A DNA stretch of 64,000 nucleotides. Source: Streptomyces sp. NBC_01775. Lineage in GTDB: Bacteria > Actinomycetota > Actinomycetes > Streptomycetales > Streptomycetaceae. The translations under genes were made by a program, and so were the position numbers. The notes beneath the pieces are model-generated. The model was not told the origin of the DNA. It saw nothing but the letters and a program-made list of their open reading frames with translations, and ran no database searches. Below are positions 1 through 7,384 of the stretch, piece after piece. Each line of letters opens with the position of its first letter. The stretch's first letter is position 1. The stretch covers positions 2,480,001 to 2,544,000 of the forward strand of contig NZ_CP109104.1 of NCBI RefSeq assembly GCF_035917675.1, given 5' to 3'.

Positions 1-524
1 CCATCGACACCGACGAACCGTACGACCTGCACGCCGCCCGTGCCGTCCGGCAGCTGCACCGGCACCTGGGCCCGCAGCTCCCAGCCCAGCGGGCCCTCGA
101 CCTCGTCGATGACCCCGCCCTGCTGGGTGATGCCGGAGGCGATCTCCTCGCGCACCTCGTCCCAGATGCCCTCGCGCTTGGGCGCGGCGAACGCCTGGAG
201 CTGGATGGCGCTGTCCTGGAGCACGACGGTGGCCGCGACGATGGCGTCTCCGGCGACCTCGACCCGCAGCTCCATGCCCTCGACACCGGGGACGAAGACG
301 CCACCCAGGTCGACCCTGCCGGAGCTGGGGTCGCTGACCTCGGAGATGTCCCAGGGGCCGTCGGGACGGGGGGCCGGCGGCAGCTTGACCCGGGCGTCCG
401 TGCTCTTGGCCGGGCCCGCGGCAGCGTCGTCCTGCGGCTCGTCCTGGCCGTCCTGTTCCGTCTCGAACTCGTCCGAGGCGCCCGTCTCAGGCTTTTCGCT
501 CTTCTTGCGACGACGTCCGAACAC
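1..524 (-). CDS. DUF3710 family protein (partial, C-terminus cut by window edge)
   Basis: The reading frame starts at a GTG (522-524) and runs off the left edge, giving about 174 visible residues. A GAGAGGAC ribosome-binding site lies just upstream, inside the 3' end of dut, whose stop codon is separated from this GTG by a single base, so the pair is probably translationally coupled. The N-terminus is basic (FGRRRKKSEK), followed by an acidic linker and then a compact domain with PRPDGPWD and AFAAPKREGIWDEVREE, which I recognise as the DUF3710 family always found next to dut in actinomycetes. No catalytic motif is visible and the function is unknown. The family assignment is from memory of the motifs and neighbourhood. 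Confidence 0.85.
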   Translation of the reverse strand, partial: MFGRRRKKSEKPETGASDEFETEQDGQDEPQDDAAAGPAKSTDARVKLPPAPRPDGPWDISEVSDPSSGRVDLGGVFVPGVEGMELRVEVAGDAIVAATVVLQDSAIQLQAFAAPKREGIWDEVREEIASGITQQGGVIDEVEGPLGWELRAQVPVQLPDGTGGVQVVRFVGVD

Positions 525-525
525 G

Positions 526-1110
526 TCACTGTCCTCTCAGGTCGGAAGCTCGATCGGCACCGACCGCAACGTAATCCTTCTGCTGTGTGGCTGTCTGCTG
601 GGTGTCCCGTGACCCGGCGTGGCCGCCCGTGGAGCCGAATCCCCCTGTGGCCCGCACCGAGCCGGGCAGCTCGTCCACCTCGCGGAAGCGCACCTTCTCC
701 ACCTGCTGGACAACGAGTTGGGCGATCCGGTCGAACCGGTCGAACCGCACACTCTCGCGCGGATCCAGATTGGCCACGATCACCTTGATCTCTCCACGGT
801 ACCCGGCATCCACCGTTCCCGGCGCATTCACCAGACAGACGCCGCAACGCGCTGCGAGGCCCGACCGGGGGTGCACGAAGGCCGCGTAGCCCTCCGGGAG
901 GGCGAGCGAGACACCGGTCGGAAGGACGGTGCGCTCCCCCGGTGCCAGCACGGCGCTCTCGGTGGTCACCAGATCGCAGCCCGCGTCCCCGGGATGCGCG
1001 TAGGAGGGCACCGGTACCTCGGGGTCGACGCGCCTCAGCAGCACCTCAACGGGCCCGCCTCCGGGGGCTGTCGCCTGCGGCCCGGCGGCCGTACCTGCAT
1101 CATCACTCAC
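526..1110 (-). CDS. dut: dUTP diphosphatase (dUTPase)
   Basis: Hydrolyses dUTP to dUMP and diphosphate, keeping uracil out of DNA and supplying dUMP for thymidylate synthesis. The conserved trimeric-dUTPase motifs are visible in order: DAGCDL near residue 43, HPRSGLA near 80, the catalytic region GTVDAGYRGEIKV near 97, and the C-terminal phosphate-binding arm RATGGFGSTG near 153. After that arm comes an unusual extension of roughly 30 residues (QQTATQQKDY...), longer than a typical 150-residue dUTPase. Its ATG overlaps the TGA of the upstream thioesterase (ATGA), and the DUF3710 gene follows one base after its stop, so the three genes look like one operon. Confidence 0.97.
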   Translation of the reverse strand: MSDDAGTAAGPQATAPGGGPVEVLLRRVDPEVPVPSYAHPGDAGCDLVTTESAVLAPGERTVLPTGVSLALPEGYAAFVHPRSGLAARCGVCLVNAPGTVDAGYRGEIKVIVANLDPRESVRFDRFDRIAQLVVQQVEKVRFREVDELPGSVRATGGFGSTGGHAGSRDTQQTATQQKDYVAVGADRASDLRGQ

Positions 1111-1727
1111 GGGTTCACCTCAACGGCGCGGGTGCGCCTGACCTGGTCGGGGTCGTCCATGGCCGCCCGGATCCCGTCCTGGCGGCCGTTCTCGATGAAG
1201 TGCTCGGCCGTCACCTCTACGAAGACGGCGTCTGCGCGCACGGCTACGGGCCCGTCGGGCCCGCCTATCCGGCCGACGGCCGTGGAGTAGAACTTGCGGT
1301 CGTGCACGGCCGTGGTCCGCGCGTCCAGGTGCAGCACCGTGTCCACGGGCACGGGCCGCAGGAAGTCGGTCTCCAGACGGCCGGTCACGGCGATGACCTG
1401 CATCAGCCAGTTCAAGGAGCCCAGCGTCTCTTCGAGGGCGCTGGTCAGCACCCCGCCGTGGGCGAGCCCCGGTGCTCCCTGGTGGGCGGTCTCGACGGTG
1501 AACTCCGCCGTGATGCTCACGCCTTCCCCGGCACGTGCCTGGAGGTGGAGGCCGTGCGGCTGGCCGTGGCCGCAGCCGAAGCACAGGTCGTAGTGGGCGC
1601 CGAGCAGCTCACCCGGAGCCGGGGCCTGCGGATGCCGCACCGGCGCGACCGCGTCGGCCGGCGGCGTCGTGGGTGTCTTCGGGGGCCCGGGGATCTGGGG
1701 GGAGCCGGGAGAATTGGCAGCGCTCAC
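1107..1727 (-). CDS. PaaI-family (hotdog-fold) thioesterase
   Basis: A 206-residue protein with the hotdog signature CFGCG near residue 47, followed by GLAHGGVLTSALEETLG and a C-terminal beta sheet, as in PaaI/YbgC-type acyl-CoA thioesterases. The AHGG segment is the usual substrate-binding loop. I chose the GTG at 1725-1727 (protein begins SAANSPGSPQIPG) because the frame upstream runs into the divergent DUF3093 gene and loses resemblance to any family. The start is moderately certain because no strong ribosome-binding site is present. The stop overlaps the dut ATG. The acyl substrate cannot be told from sequence. Confidence 0.85.
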   Translation of the reverse strand: MSAANSPGSPQIPGPPKTPTTPPADAVAPVRHPQAPAPGELLGAHYDLCFGCGHGQPHGLHLQARAGEGVSITAEFTVETAHQGAPGLAHGGVLTSALEETLGSLNWLMQVIAVTGRLETDFLRPVPVDTVLHLDARTTAVHDRKFYSTAVGRIGGPDGPVAVRADAVFVEVTAEHFIENGRQDGIRAAMDDPDQVRRTRAVEVNP

Positions 1728-1784
1728 GGGTGCAGACCTTACCGCCGTACGGTGCCCCCTGGCGCGCGTGCCAAGCTTGGAGCC

Positions 1785-2252
1785 ATGGTTCCTCCGGCTC
1801 AGTCCTACGACGAACGTCTGACCGCGCCCCGCTCCTGGTGGCTGATCGCCGCCGGTATCGGTGTGGGCTGCGCGCTGATGCTGTTGCCCTTCGGGCTGTT
1901 GCCGATGCTGTGCGCCCTGGTGGCGGGTGCCGCGCTGGCCTGCGTATGCGTCAGCACCTACGGGAGCGTACGGGTCCGGGTCGTGGCGGACTCGCTGGTG
2001 GCGGGCGACGCGCGCATCCCGCTGTCGGCACTGGGTGAGGTGGCGGAGCTGGACGCGGAGGAGGCCCGCGCCTGGCGTACGTACAAGGCGGACGCGCGTG
2101 CGCACATGATGCTGCGCAGCTACATCACGACCGCCGTCCGTATCGAGGTGACCGATCCGCAGGATCCGACCCCGTACGTCTACCTCTCCACCCGGCATCC
2201 GGAACGGCTGGCGGCGGCGGTGCGCTCGGCGCATGAGGAGCCGGCGGCGTAA
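1785..2252 (+). CDS. DUF3093 family membrane protein
   Basis: A 155-residue protein that begins MVPPAQSYDERLTAPRSWW, the typical opening of DUF3093 proteins. Residues about 18-58 form two adjacent hydrophobic helices (LIAAGIGVGCALMLLPFGL, then a second Ala/Val/Leu-rich stretch), followed by a soluble domain of about 95 residues with the family motif DPTPYVYLSTRHPERLA near the C-terminus. The gene diverges from the thioesterase-dut operon, with only 57 bases between the starts. Function is unknown; a small inner-membrane protein is the safe description. Confidence 0.85.
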   Translation: MVPPAQSYDERLTAPRSWWLIAAGIGVGCALMLLPFGLLPMLCALVAGAALACVCVSTYGSVRVRVVADSLVAGDARIPLSALGEVAELDAEEARAWRTYKADARAHMMLRSYITTAVRIEVTDPQDPTPYVYLSTRHPERLAAAVRSAHEEPAA

Positions 2253-2299
2253 CGGCGGGAAACCTGGGAGCCCAGAAGTCCGGAGCCCAGGGAGAGACC

Positions 2300-3013
2300 T
2301 CAGTCCTGGCCGTGGCGCAGGTCCGCGCGGATGCGGGCTGCCAGCTTGGCGGTGTCCCTGCTGTTCATGAACGCGCCGACAGCCGCGCCGATCAGGAACG
2401 GGGTGAGGTTGGGAAGGTTGCGCAGCGTGCGCTTCATGATCTGCTGCCGCAGCTGTCGGCGGAACTGCCCGCCCATCGCGGCGTTCAGCGAGGTGGGCCT
2501 GGAAATGTCGATGCCCCGCTCGGAGGTCCAGGCGCCCAGATAGGCCGTGCCGCGCTCCCGCACCGTGCCGGGCGGTCTGCGGCCGTAGATCTCGTGCAGC
2601 TCGGCTATCAGCTTCAGCTCGACCGCGGCGACTCCGACGACCTCCGCCGCCAGCTCGGCGGGCATCGCGGGCGGCACCGGCAGCATCGCCGCCGCGCCGA
2701 CACCGGCCCCCACGGTGGCAGCGCTCCTGGTGGCCCCCGTCACCAGCTTGTCGGCCAGCTCTTCGGTGCCGAGGCCGGGAAACTGTGTGCGAAGGGTGTC
2801 CAGATCCCGCACCGGCACGCGCGGCGCGGTCTCGATGATGCGCTCGGCGACGACGCCGAGGAACGCGCGGGCCCGCCGTCTGCGAAGCCGGAAGCGCCGC
2901 ACGTCCTGGGACGAGTGCTTCTCCGGCGCCGCGCCGTCCTCGGCGTACGGCACGAGCGAGGCCGACCGGTCACGTCTGCCTCGCTCGTCGTCACGTGCGT
3001 CGTGGACCGCCAC
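2300..3013 (-). CDS. EcsC-like protein of unknown function
   Basis: A protein of about 237 residues. The core carries a glycine/alanine-rich amphipathic stretch (TRSAATVGAGVGAAAML) followed by helices with AELHEIYGRRPPG, a pattern I associate with the EcsC family. The C-terminus has PFLIGAAVGAFMNSRDT, a possible membrane-associated helix. The start is uncertain: the GTG at 3011-3013 is favoured because it lies 14 bases after the DUF4193 stop, while upstream in-frame codons would run into that gene. It is on the same strand as DUF4193 and probably co-transcribed. No enzymatic residues are evident. Confidence 0.6.
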   Translation of the reverse strand: MAVHDARDDERGRRDRSASLVPYAEDGAAPEKHSSQDVRRFRLRRRRARAFLGVVAERIIETAPRVPVRDLDTLRTQFPGLGTEELADKLVTGATRSAATVGAGVGAAAMLPVPPAMPAELAAEVVGVAAVELKLIAELHEIYGRRPPGTVRERGTAYLGAWTSERGIDISRPTSLNAAMGGQFRRQLRQQIMKRTLRNLPNLTPFLIGAAVGAFMNSRDTAKLAARIRADLRHGQD

Positions 3014-3027
3014 GGACCGCGAGCCGC

Positions 3028-3327
3028 TCAGGCCGCGCAGTCGCGGCAGATCGGCTGACCGTTCTTCTCCGCAGCGAGCTGGGAGCGGTGGTGCACGAGG
3101 AAGCAGCTCATGCACGTGAACTCGTCCGCCTGCCGTGGCAGCACACGGACGGACAGCTCCTCGTTGGAGAGGTCCGCGCCGGGCAGCTCAAGCCCTTCGG
3201 CCTGCTCGAACTCGTCCACGTCGACATTCGACGCGGACTTGTCGTTCCTCCTGGCCTTGAGCTCTTCAAGGCTGTCCTCGTTGACATCGTCATCGGTCTT
3301 GCGTGGGGTGTCGTAATCCGTTGCCAT
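3028..3327 (-). CDS. DUF4193 zinc-ribbon protein
   Basis: A 99-residue acidic protein starting MATDYDTPRKTDDD. The C-terminal part contains CMSC and, 20 residues later, CRDC, a classic four-cysteine zinc ribbon. The central part is Asp/Glu rich. I chose the ATG at 3325-3327 because a strong GGGGGAGAG site lies six to seven bases upstream; a longer in-frame version lacks one. DUF4193 proteins are near-universal in actinobacteria and of unknown role; a transcription- or translation-associated factor is only a guess. A long upstream region (to 3865) probably holds its promoter. Confidence 0.9.
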   Translation of the reverse strand: MATDYDTPRKTDDDVNEDSLEELKARRNDKSASNVDVDEFEQAEGLELPGADLSNEELSVRVLPRQADEFTCMSCFLVHHRSQLAAEKNGQPICRDCAA

Positions 3328-3865
3328 GTCGCTCTCCCCCTCTGGGTGTCTGTGGTGTCTCCAGCGCACGTAACGCGTGAGAGGCCGGACTTGTGCCCGG
3401 CCCGAGGCGGAGATTTTGCCTCACATCAAGGTCTGTTACTCAATCGACACCCAACTGCACCCCTGAAGAGGTGATCACGTCGGCTGCCGAGGAGGACCAT
3501 AAACGGTCCCCGGTCGCGCTGCGCACACGCCATCCCGGGTACTGCCCACGATCTCCACCTGCGGAAACCTGGATTTTCCGGGATTTCTTCCCGCCTACTG
3601 GGCGCGCTGTGCACACTATGGAAAATTCGTGTGTGTGATCGATCACAACGGTACCCGAAGTGTCCCGAGTGTCCGTAATTCTGCGCATTACGAACCTCAT
3701 CGCGGCTACTCCTAGCCACCATTGCGCACTTCCTGTCACCCCCCGGTCTCGCCTGAACTCTTTTCCGCCAACTTCGCCACTCGCCCGCCCCGTCACGCAC
3801 CGTCGTCACCGGCGCCTGACAGCGGCGGCCTCCGAAGGTGACCCCGTAAGCGGGGTGCGCCGCAC
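3328..3865. other. 538-base intergenic region between DUF4193 and cutS
   Basis: No gene with Streptomyces-like codon use could be supported. The stretch is less GC-rich than its surroundings, especially 3560-3720. It contains one striking 14-base perfect palindrome (3634-3647, listed separately) and should hold the DUF4193 promoter. Two overlapping minus-strand frames (3426-3869 and 3440-3796) stay open but have no ribosome-binding site, no third-position GC bias and no recognisable protein. Confidence 0.6.
3634..3647. promoter_or_regulatory. 14-base perfect palindrome, candidate operator
   Basis: TGTGATCGATCACA reads identically on both strands. It sits about 310 bases upstream of the DUF4193 start in a relatively AT-rich intergenic stretch. 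It resembles a CRP/FNR or FCD-type GntR operator, but its half-site spacing is shorter than the GTG-N8-CAC arrangement I associate with Streptomyces Crp. Which protein binds it is unknown. Confidence 0.4.
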
Positions 3866-5143
3866 TCATACCGGCAGCGCGACCCGCATCACCAGGCCGC
3901 CGTTCTCACGGGGCTGCGCGGACACCGTGCCCCCGTGCGCACGCGCCACGGACCGCACGATCGACAACCCGAGCCCGACCCCCTTGTCGCTGCCCGTCCG
4001 CTCTGTGCGAAGACGCCGGAAGGGCTCGAAGAGGTTGTCCACCTCATACGCGGGTACGACGGGCCCGGTGTTCTCGACGACCAGAACAGCCTGGCCCGGC
4101 TGGGCCTCCGTACTGACCGAGACCCATCCCCCCTCCCGCAGGTTGTAGCGCACGGCATTCTGCACCAGGTTCAGAGCGACGCGCTCCAGCAGGACCCCGT
4201 TGCCCTGCGCGTACGTGGGCTGGCGTACTCCCCGCATCTCGACGCCCTTGTTCTCCGCCTCGCCCCGCGTCTGCTCGACCGCCTGCGAGGCGACCTCCGC
4301 CAGGTCGATCGGCTTGCGGTCCACCAGCTCGTTCTCGCTCCTGGCGAGCAGCAGCAGGCCCTCCACCAGCTGCTCGCTGCGCTCGTTGGTGGCCAGCAGC
4401 GTCTTGCCCAGCTGCTGGAGCTCGGGGGACGCCTGCGGGTCGGCGAGCTGGACCTCCAACAGGGTGCGGTTGATCGCCAGCGGGGTGCGCAGCTCGTGCG
4501 AGGCGTTGGCCACGAAGCGCTGCTGCGCCGTGAAGGCCCGGTCCAGCCGGTCGAGCATGTCGTCGAAGGTGTCGGACAGCTCCTTCAGCTCGTCGTCCGG
4601 CCCCTCCAGCTCGATCCGCTTGTGCAGGTCGGAGCCGGCGACCTGGCGCGCCGTACGGGTGATGCGGCCGAGGGGCGACAGGACGCGGCCCGCCATCACA
4701 TAGCCGAAGGCGAAGGCGGCGACGGCCAGGCCGAGCAGCGCCAGCAGCGAGCGGCGCAAGAGCCCGTCCAGCGCCATCCGGCGCTGCGCGTCGGCACAGG
4801 CCGACAGACGCTGCATGAAGACCTCGCTGGGCAGCGTCCCGGTCAGCCCGGGGCAGCGGTCGGATGTCGGCTGCGCGTTGCCGTTCAGGATGCGGAAGGG
4901 CAGCTGGCTGCTCTCGTCCAGCGCCTGCGCGGCGAGCAGATAGATGATCGTCAGCAGCACCATGCCCGCGATCAGGAACATGCCGCCGTACAGCAGCGTG
5001 AGCCGTATCCGGATGGTCGGGCGCAGCCAGGGATAGGAGCGCGGCGTCTCGCGGGGATCCCAGCTGGGTTTGGGCGGCGCGGGCTGCGGCTGTCCGTTGC
5101 CCGCACCTGTGCCCGTGCCCGTGGGGGAAGTGGAGGAGGCCAT
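3866..5143 (-). CDS. cutS: Two-component sensor histidine kinase CutS
   Basis: A 425-residue membrane kinase. A proline-rich cytoplasmic N-tail (about 1-40) is followed by TM1 (about 49-72), a short extracytoplasmic loop (73-128), TM2 (130-151), a HAMP linker, the phospho-acceptor site NASHELRTPL with His216, and an ATPase domain with an N box and a GVGLGLSIV G box. The extracytoplasmic loop carries exactly two cysteines, Cys97 and Cys116. CutS is described as having two conserved extracellular cysteines and as responding to disulfide or secretion stress, so these residues fit. The gene starts six bases after the cutR stop. The symbol rests on cutR similarity, the position between dut and hemH, and the cysteine pair. 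Confidence 0.88.
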   Translation of the reverse strand: MASSTSPTGTGTGAGNGQPQPAPPKPSWDPRETPRSYPWLRPTIRIRLTLLYGGMFLIAGMVLLTIIYLLAAQALDESSQLPFRILNGNAQPTSDRCPGLTGTLPSEVFMQRLSACADAQRRMALDGLLRRSLLALLGLAVAAFAFGYVMAGRVLSPLGRITRTARQVAGSDLHKRIELEGPDDELKELSDTFDDMLDRLDRAFTAQQRFVANASHELRTPLAINRTLLEVQLADPQASPELQQLGKTLLATNERSEQLVEGLLLLARSENELVDRKPIDLAEVASQAVEQTRGEAENKGVEMRGVRQPTYAQGNGVLLERVALNLVQNAVRYNLREGGWVSVSTEAQPGQAVLVVENTGPVVPAYEVDNLFEPFRRLRTERTGSDKGVGLGLSIVRSVARAHGGTVSAQPRENGGLVMRVALPV

Positions 5144-5149
5144 CGCCGG

Positions 5150-5803
5150 TCAGATCCGGTATCCGGCGCCGGGCACCGTGACGATCACCGCGGGCTCACC
5201 CAGCTTGCGGCGCAGCGTCATCACCGTGACACGCACGACATTGGTGAACGGGTCGGTGTTCTCGTCCCACGCCTTCTCCAGCAGCTGCTCCGCCGAGACG
5301 ACGGTGCCCTCGCCACGCATGAGGACCTCCAGCACCGCGAACTCCTTGGGAGCGAGCTGGATGTCCTTGCCGTCCCTGGAGACTTCGCGGCGGTTGGGGT
5401 CCAGCCGGATGCCGGAGCGCTCAAGGACGGGCGGCAGCGCCGTGGTGGTGCGGCGGCCCAGGGCGCGGACCCTGGCGGTCAGCTCGGAGAAGGCGAAGGG
5501 CTTGGGCAGGTAGTCGTCAGCACCCAGCTCCAGGCCCTCCACCCGGTCGCTCACATCGCCGGAGGCGGTGAGCATCAGCACCCGGGTGGGCAGACCCAGC
5601 TCCACGATGCGGCGGCAGACGTCGTCGCCGTGGACGACGGGCAGGTCGCGGTCGAGCACGACGACGTCGTAGTCGTTGATGTCGATGCGCTCCTGGGCTG
5701 CCGCACCGTCGTAGACCACATCGACGGCCATGGCCTCCCGGCGGAGACCGGTCGCCACGGCATCGGCGAGCAACTGCTCGTCCTCGACGACGAGTACGCG
5801 CAC
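5150..5803 (-). CDS. cutR: OmpR-family response regulator CutR
   Basis: A 217-residue regulator beginning MRVLVVEDEQLLADAVATG. The receiver domain has the acidic pair at Glu7/Asp8, the phospho-acceptor Asp51 in VVVLDRDLP, Thr/Ala in LMLTASG and Lys in DDYLPKPFAF. The C-terminal half is a winged helix ending RKLGEPAVIVTVPGAGYRI. The sequence closely matches my memory of CutR from S. coelicolor/S. lividans. The GTG at 5801-5803 is used because the conserved protein begins there and GAAGGAAC lies eight to ten bases upstream. cutS follows after six bases, so the two are co-transcribed. It presumably controls envelope/secretion-stress genes such as htrA-type proteases. Confidence 0.9.
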   Translation of the reverse strand: MRVLVVEDEQLLADAVATGLRREAMAVDVVYDGAAAQERIDINDYDVVVLDRDLPVVHGDDVCRRIVELGLPTRVLMLTASGDVSDRVEGLELGADDYLPKPFAFSELTARVRALGRRTTTALPPVLERSGIRLDPNRREVSRDGKDIQLAPKEFAVLEVLMRGEGTVVSAEQLLEKAWDENTDPFTNVVRVTVMTLRRKLGEPAVIVTVPGAGYRI

Positions 5804-6166
5804 GGCGCTGTTCCTTCCCTCGTGGGCAATGGGTGTGGGGATCGTGTGTGCTGGGTGACGACAGATGTGTCCTGCGTGACAGCTCCGCACTCCTCCGTGG
5901 ACTCCATCCTGCCCCGAACATTGATAAATCGGCCGTAAGAGGCGAGGTGAGGGGCCCGGAGGGCGGGGAGTCACGGATTTTTCAAAGGGGTTGAGGTTTC
6001 TCTGAGGATCGCGTTGGGGAGGACGAGGACACCACCCGCGATCACGCCCTGTGCGCAGCGTGCCACAACGAGCCGCCGACGCAGTTCCAGGGACCACGCC
6101 GTGATCCGCATGTACCACCAACCCTCGGCACACCCCCGTGCCATCGACCCACGACGAGGGGGCACC
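5804..6166. other. 363-base divergent region between cutR and a small gene
   Basis: This interval must hold the promoters of the minus-strand cutRS operon and of the plus-strand small gene at 6167. An AT-richer patch with ATTGATAAATC lies at 5920-5930 and TTTTTCAAAGGGG at 5978-5990, both plausible promoter or operator regions, but I could not assign -35/-10 pairs with confidence. No coding sequence is supported. Confidence 0.5.
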
Positions 6167-6346
6167 ATGGACGCGTTCACCGCCGGCATCCTGCAGCGCA
6201 TACGGAGCACCGAGTCCGACCTGAACCACGCACGTGAGTCGGGCGACGACTTCCTCGTGGATGTCGAACAAGCCGAGCTGGAAGACCTGCGGCGCATCGC
6301 CGCCGAGCACGGCGTCGAGGTCGGCGCCACCTCCGGCTGCGTCTGA
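6167..6346 (+). CDS. Small conserved protein of unknown function
   Basis: A 59-residue acidic protein, MDAFTAGILQRIRSTESDLN through VEVGATSGCV. A GAGGGGG site precedes the ATG (6167-6169) by the right distance, and third positions are GC rich, so it looks like a real gene. It is almost entirely helical by inspection, with no signal peptide, cysteine motif or membrane segment. I recall similar short proteins at this place in other Streptomyces. It ends just before a very strong hairpin terminator. Function unknown. Confidence 0.75.
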   Translation: MDAFTAGILQRIRSTESDLNHARESGDDFLVDVEQAELEDLRRIAAEHGVEVGATSGCV

Positions 6347-6359
6347 CACTTCAGCAGCC

Positions 6360-6420
6360 CCGCACACACGGGAGGCGGCCCCGGAAGCAGTGCTTCCGGG
6401 GCCGCCTCCCGTGTGTGCGG
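6360..6420. terminator. Very long bidirectional hairpin terminator
   Basis: The arms 6360-6389 and 6391-6420 are perfectly complementary over 30 bases around a single central G. It separates the convergent small gene (ending 6346) and the IMPase gene (ending 6535). There is no T-run, as usual for Streptomyces. The stem is unusually long and perfect. Confidence 0.85.
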
Positions 6421-6534
6421 ACTCTGCGGACCCTTTCCGCCCGGCCCGGGGTCTCTTCCGCCGACCTTCACGGGCTCTTTCGCCGACGCGCTGTGCGCGG
6501 CTCTCCCGCCCGGGCGCACCCGGCGGCGCCTGGT

Positions 6535-7365
6535 TCAGTCGCGCCAGGCTCCCAGGCTCTCCAGCAGCGGCTGGAGCGTCTCGAAGACCCCCGGTGAGGC
6601 CGCGACGGTCAGGTCCCAGTCGGCGGGCAGCCCGGGCCGGCCGCCCGTGAGCGCGCCCGCCTCCCGGGCGATCACGTCACCGGCCGCCAGGTCCCAGGGG
6701 TGGAGCCCCCGCTCGTAGAACCCGTCGAGCCGGCCGCAGGCCACATCGCACAGGTCGATCGCCGCGGAGCCCGTACGGCGGATGTCCCGTACCCGCGGCA
6801 GCAGTTCCCGGGCCACGGCCGCCTGGGCCACCCGGCGCTCGGTGACATATCCGAAGCCCGTGCCGATCAGCGCCTGGTCCAGCGGCGGCGAGGGCCGGCA
6901 CGCCAGGCGCCGCCCGTCCCGGTACGCGCCCTGTCCGAGGACCGCGTGCCAGGTCTCCCCGCGCGCCGGCGCCGCCACGACGCCCACGACGCGCTCGCCC
7001 AGATACTCGGCGGCGATCGAGACGGCCCAGTCGGGGCGGTCGTAGAGGTAGTTGACGGTGCCGTCCACCGGATCGATCACCCAGCGGACGCCCGAGCTGC
7101 CCTCGCTGGAGGCGCCCTCCTCACCGAGGAAGCCGTCGTCGGGGCGGTGGTCGGTCAGGAAACCGGTGATCAGCTTCTCCGAGGCGAGGTCCATCTCGGT
7201 GACCACGTCGATCGGGCTGGTCTTGGTCGCGGCGACCCCCAGATCGGCGGGGCGCCCGTCGCGCAGGAGGGTGCCCGCGCGGGCCGCGGCCTCCTGAGCG
7301 AGGGCGAGCAGCTCGGCCTTCAGGCTGTCGTCGGCGCTTGGGGACGCGCCCTGGGTCTGCTTCAC
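6535..7365 (-). CDS. Inositol monophosphatase family phosphatase
   Basis: A 276-residue lithium-sensitive-type phosphatase. The family motifs are present: GEE near residue 93, WVIDPVDGTVNY near 107 (the metal-binding DPxDGT core) and HPWDLAAGDVIAREAG near the C-terminus. The substrate could be inositol-1-phosphate, fructose-1,6-bisphosphate or histidinol phosphate. The sequence does not decide, so no symbol is given. I chose the GTG at 7363-7365 because GAGGAG lies about eight bases upstream; the longer frame reaches into hemH. It follows hemH after 19 bases and is likely in the same transcript. Confidence 0.9.
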   Translation of the reverse strand: MKQTQGASPSADDSLKAELLALAQEAAARAGTLLRDGRPADLGVAATKTSPIDVVTEMDLASEKLITGFLTDHRPDDGFLGEEGASSEGSSGVRWVIDPVDGTVNYLYDRPDWAVSIAAEYLGERVVGVVAAPARGETWHAVLGQGAYRDGRRLACRPSPPLDQALIGTGFGYVTERRVAQAAVARELLPRVRDIRRTGSAAIDLCDVACGRLDGFYERGLHPWDLAAGDVIAREAGALTGGRPGLPADWDLTVAASPGVFETLQPLLESLGAWRD

Positions 7366-7384
7366 GTGCGCTGCTCCTCGGTCC

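Noticed and set aside
3426..3869. Minus-strand frame of 147 codons in the DUF4193-cutS gap
   Set aside because: No ribosome-binding site, weak GC bias at third positions and no recognisable protein; kept as intergenic.
3935..5938. 667-codon open frame on the plus strand opposite cutS and cutR
   Set aside because: It is an antisense frame kept open by high GC; the cutS/cutR proteins on the other strand are clear, while this frame gives a Leu/Gln/Arg-rich peptide with no family resemblance.
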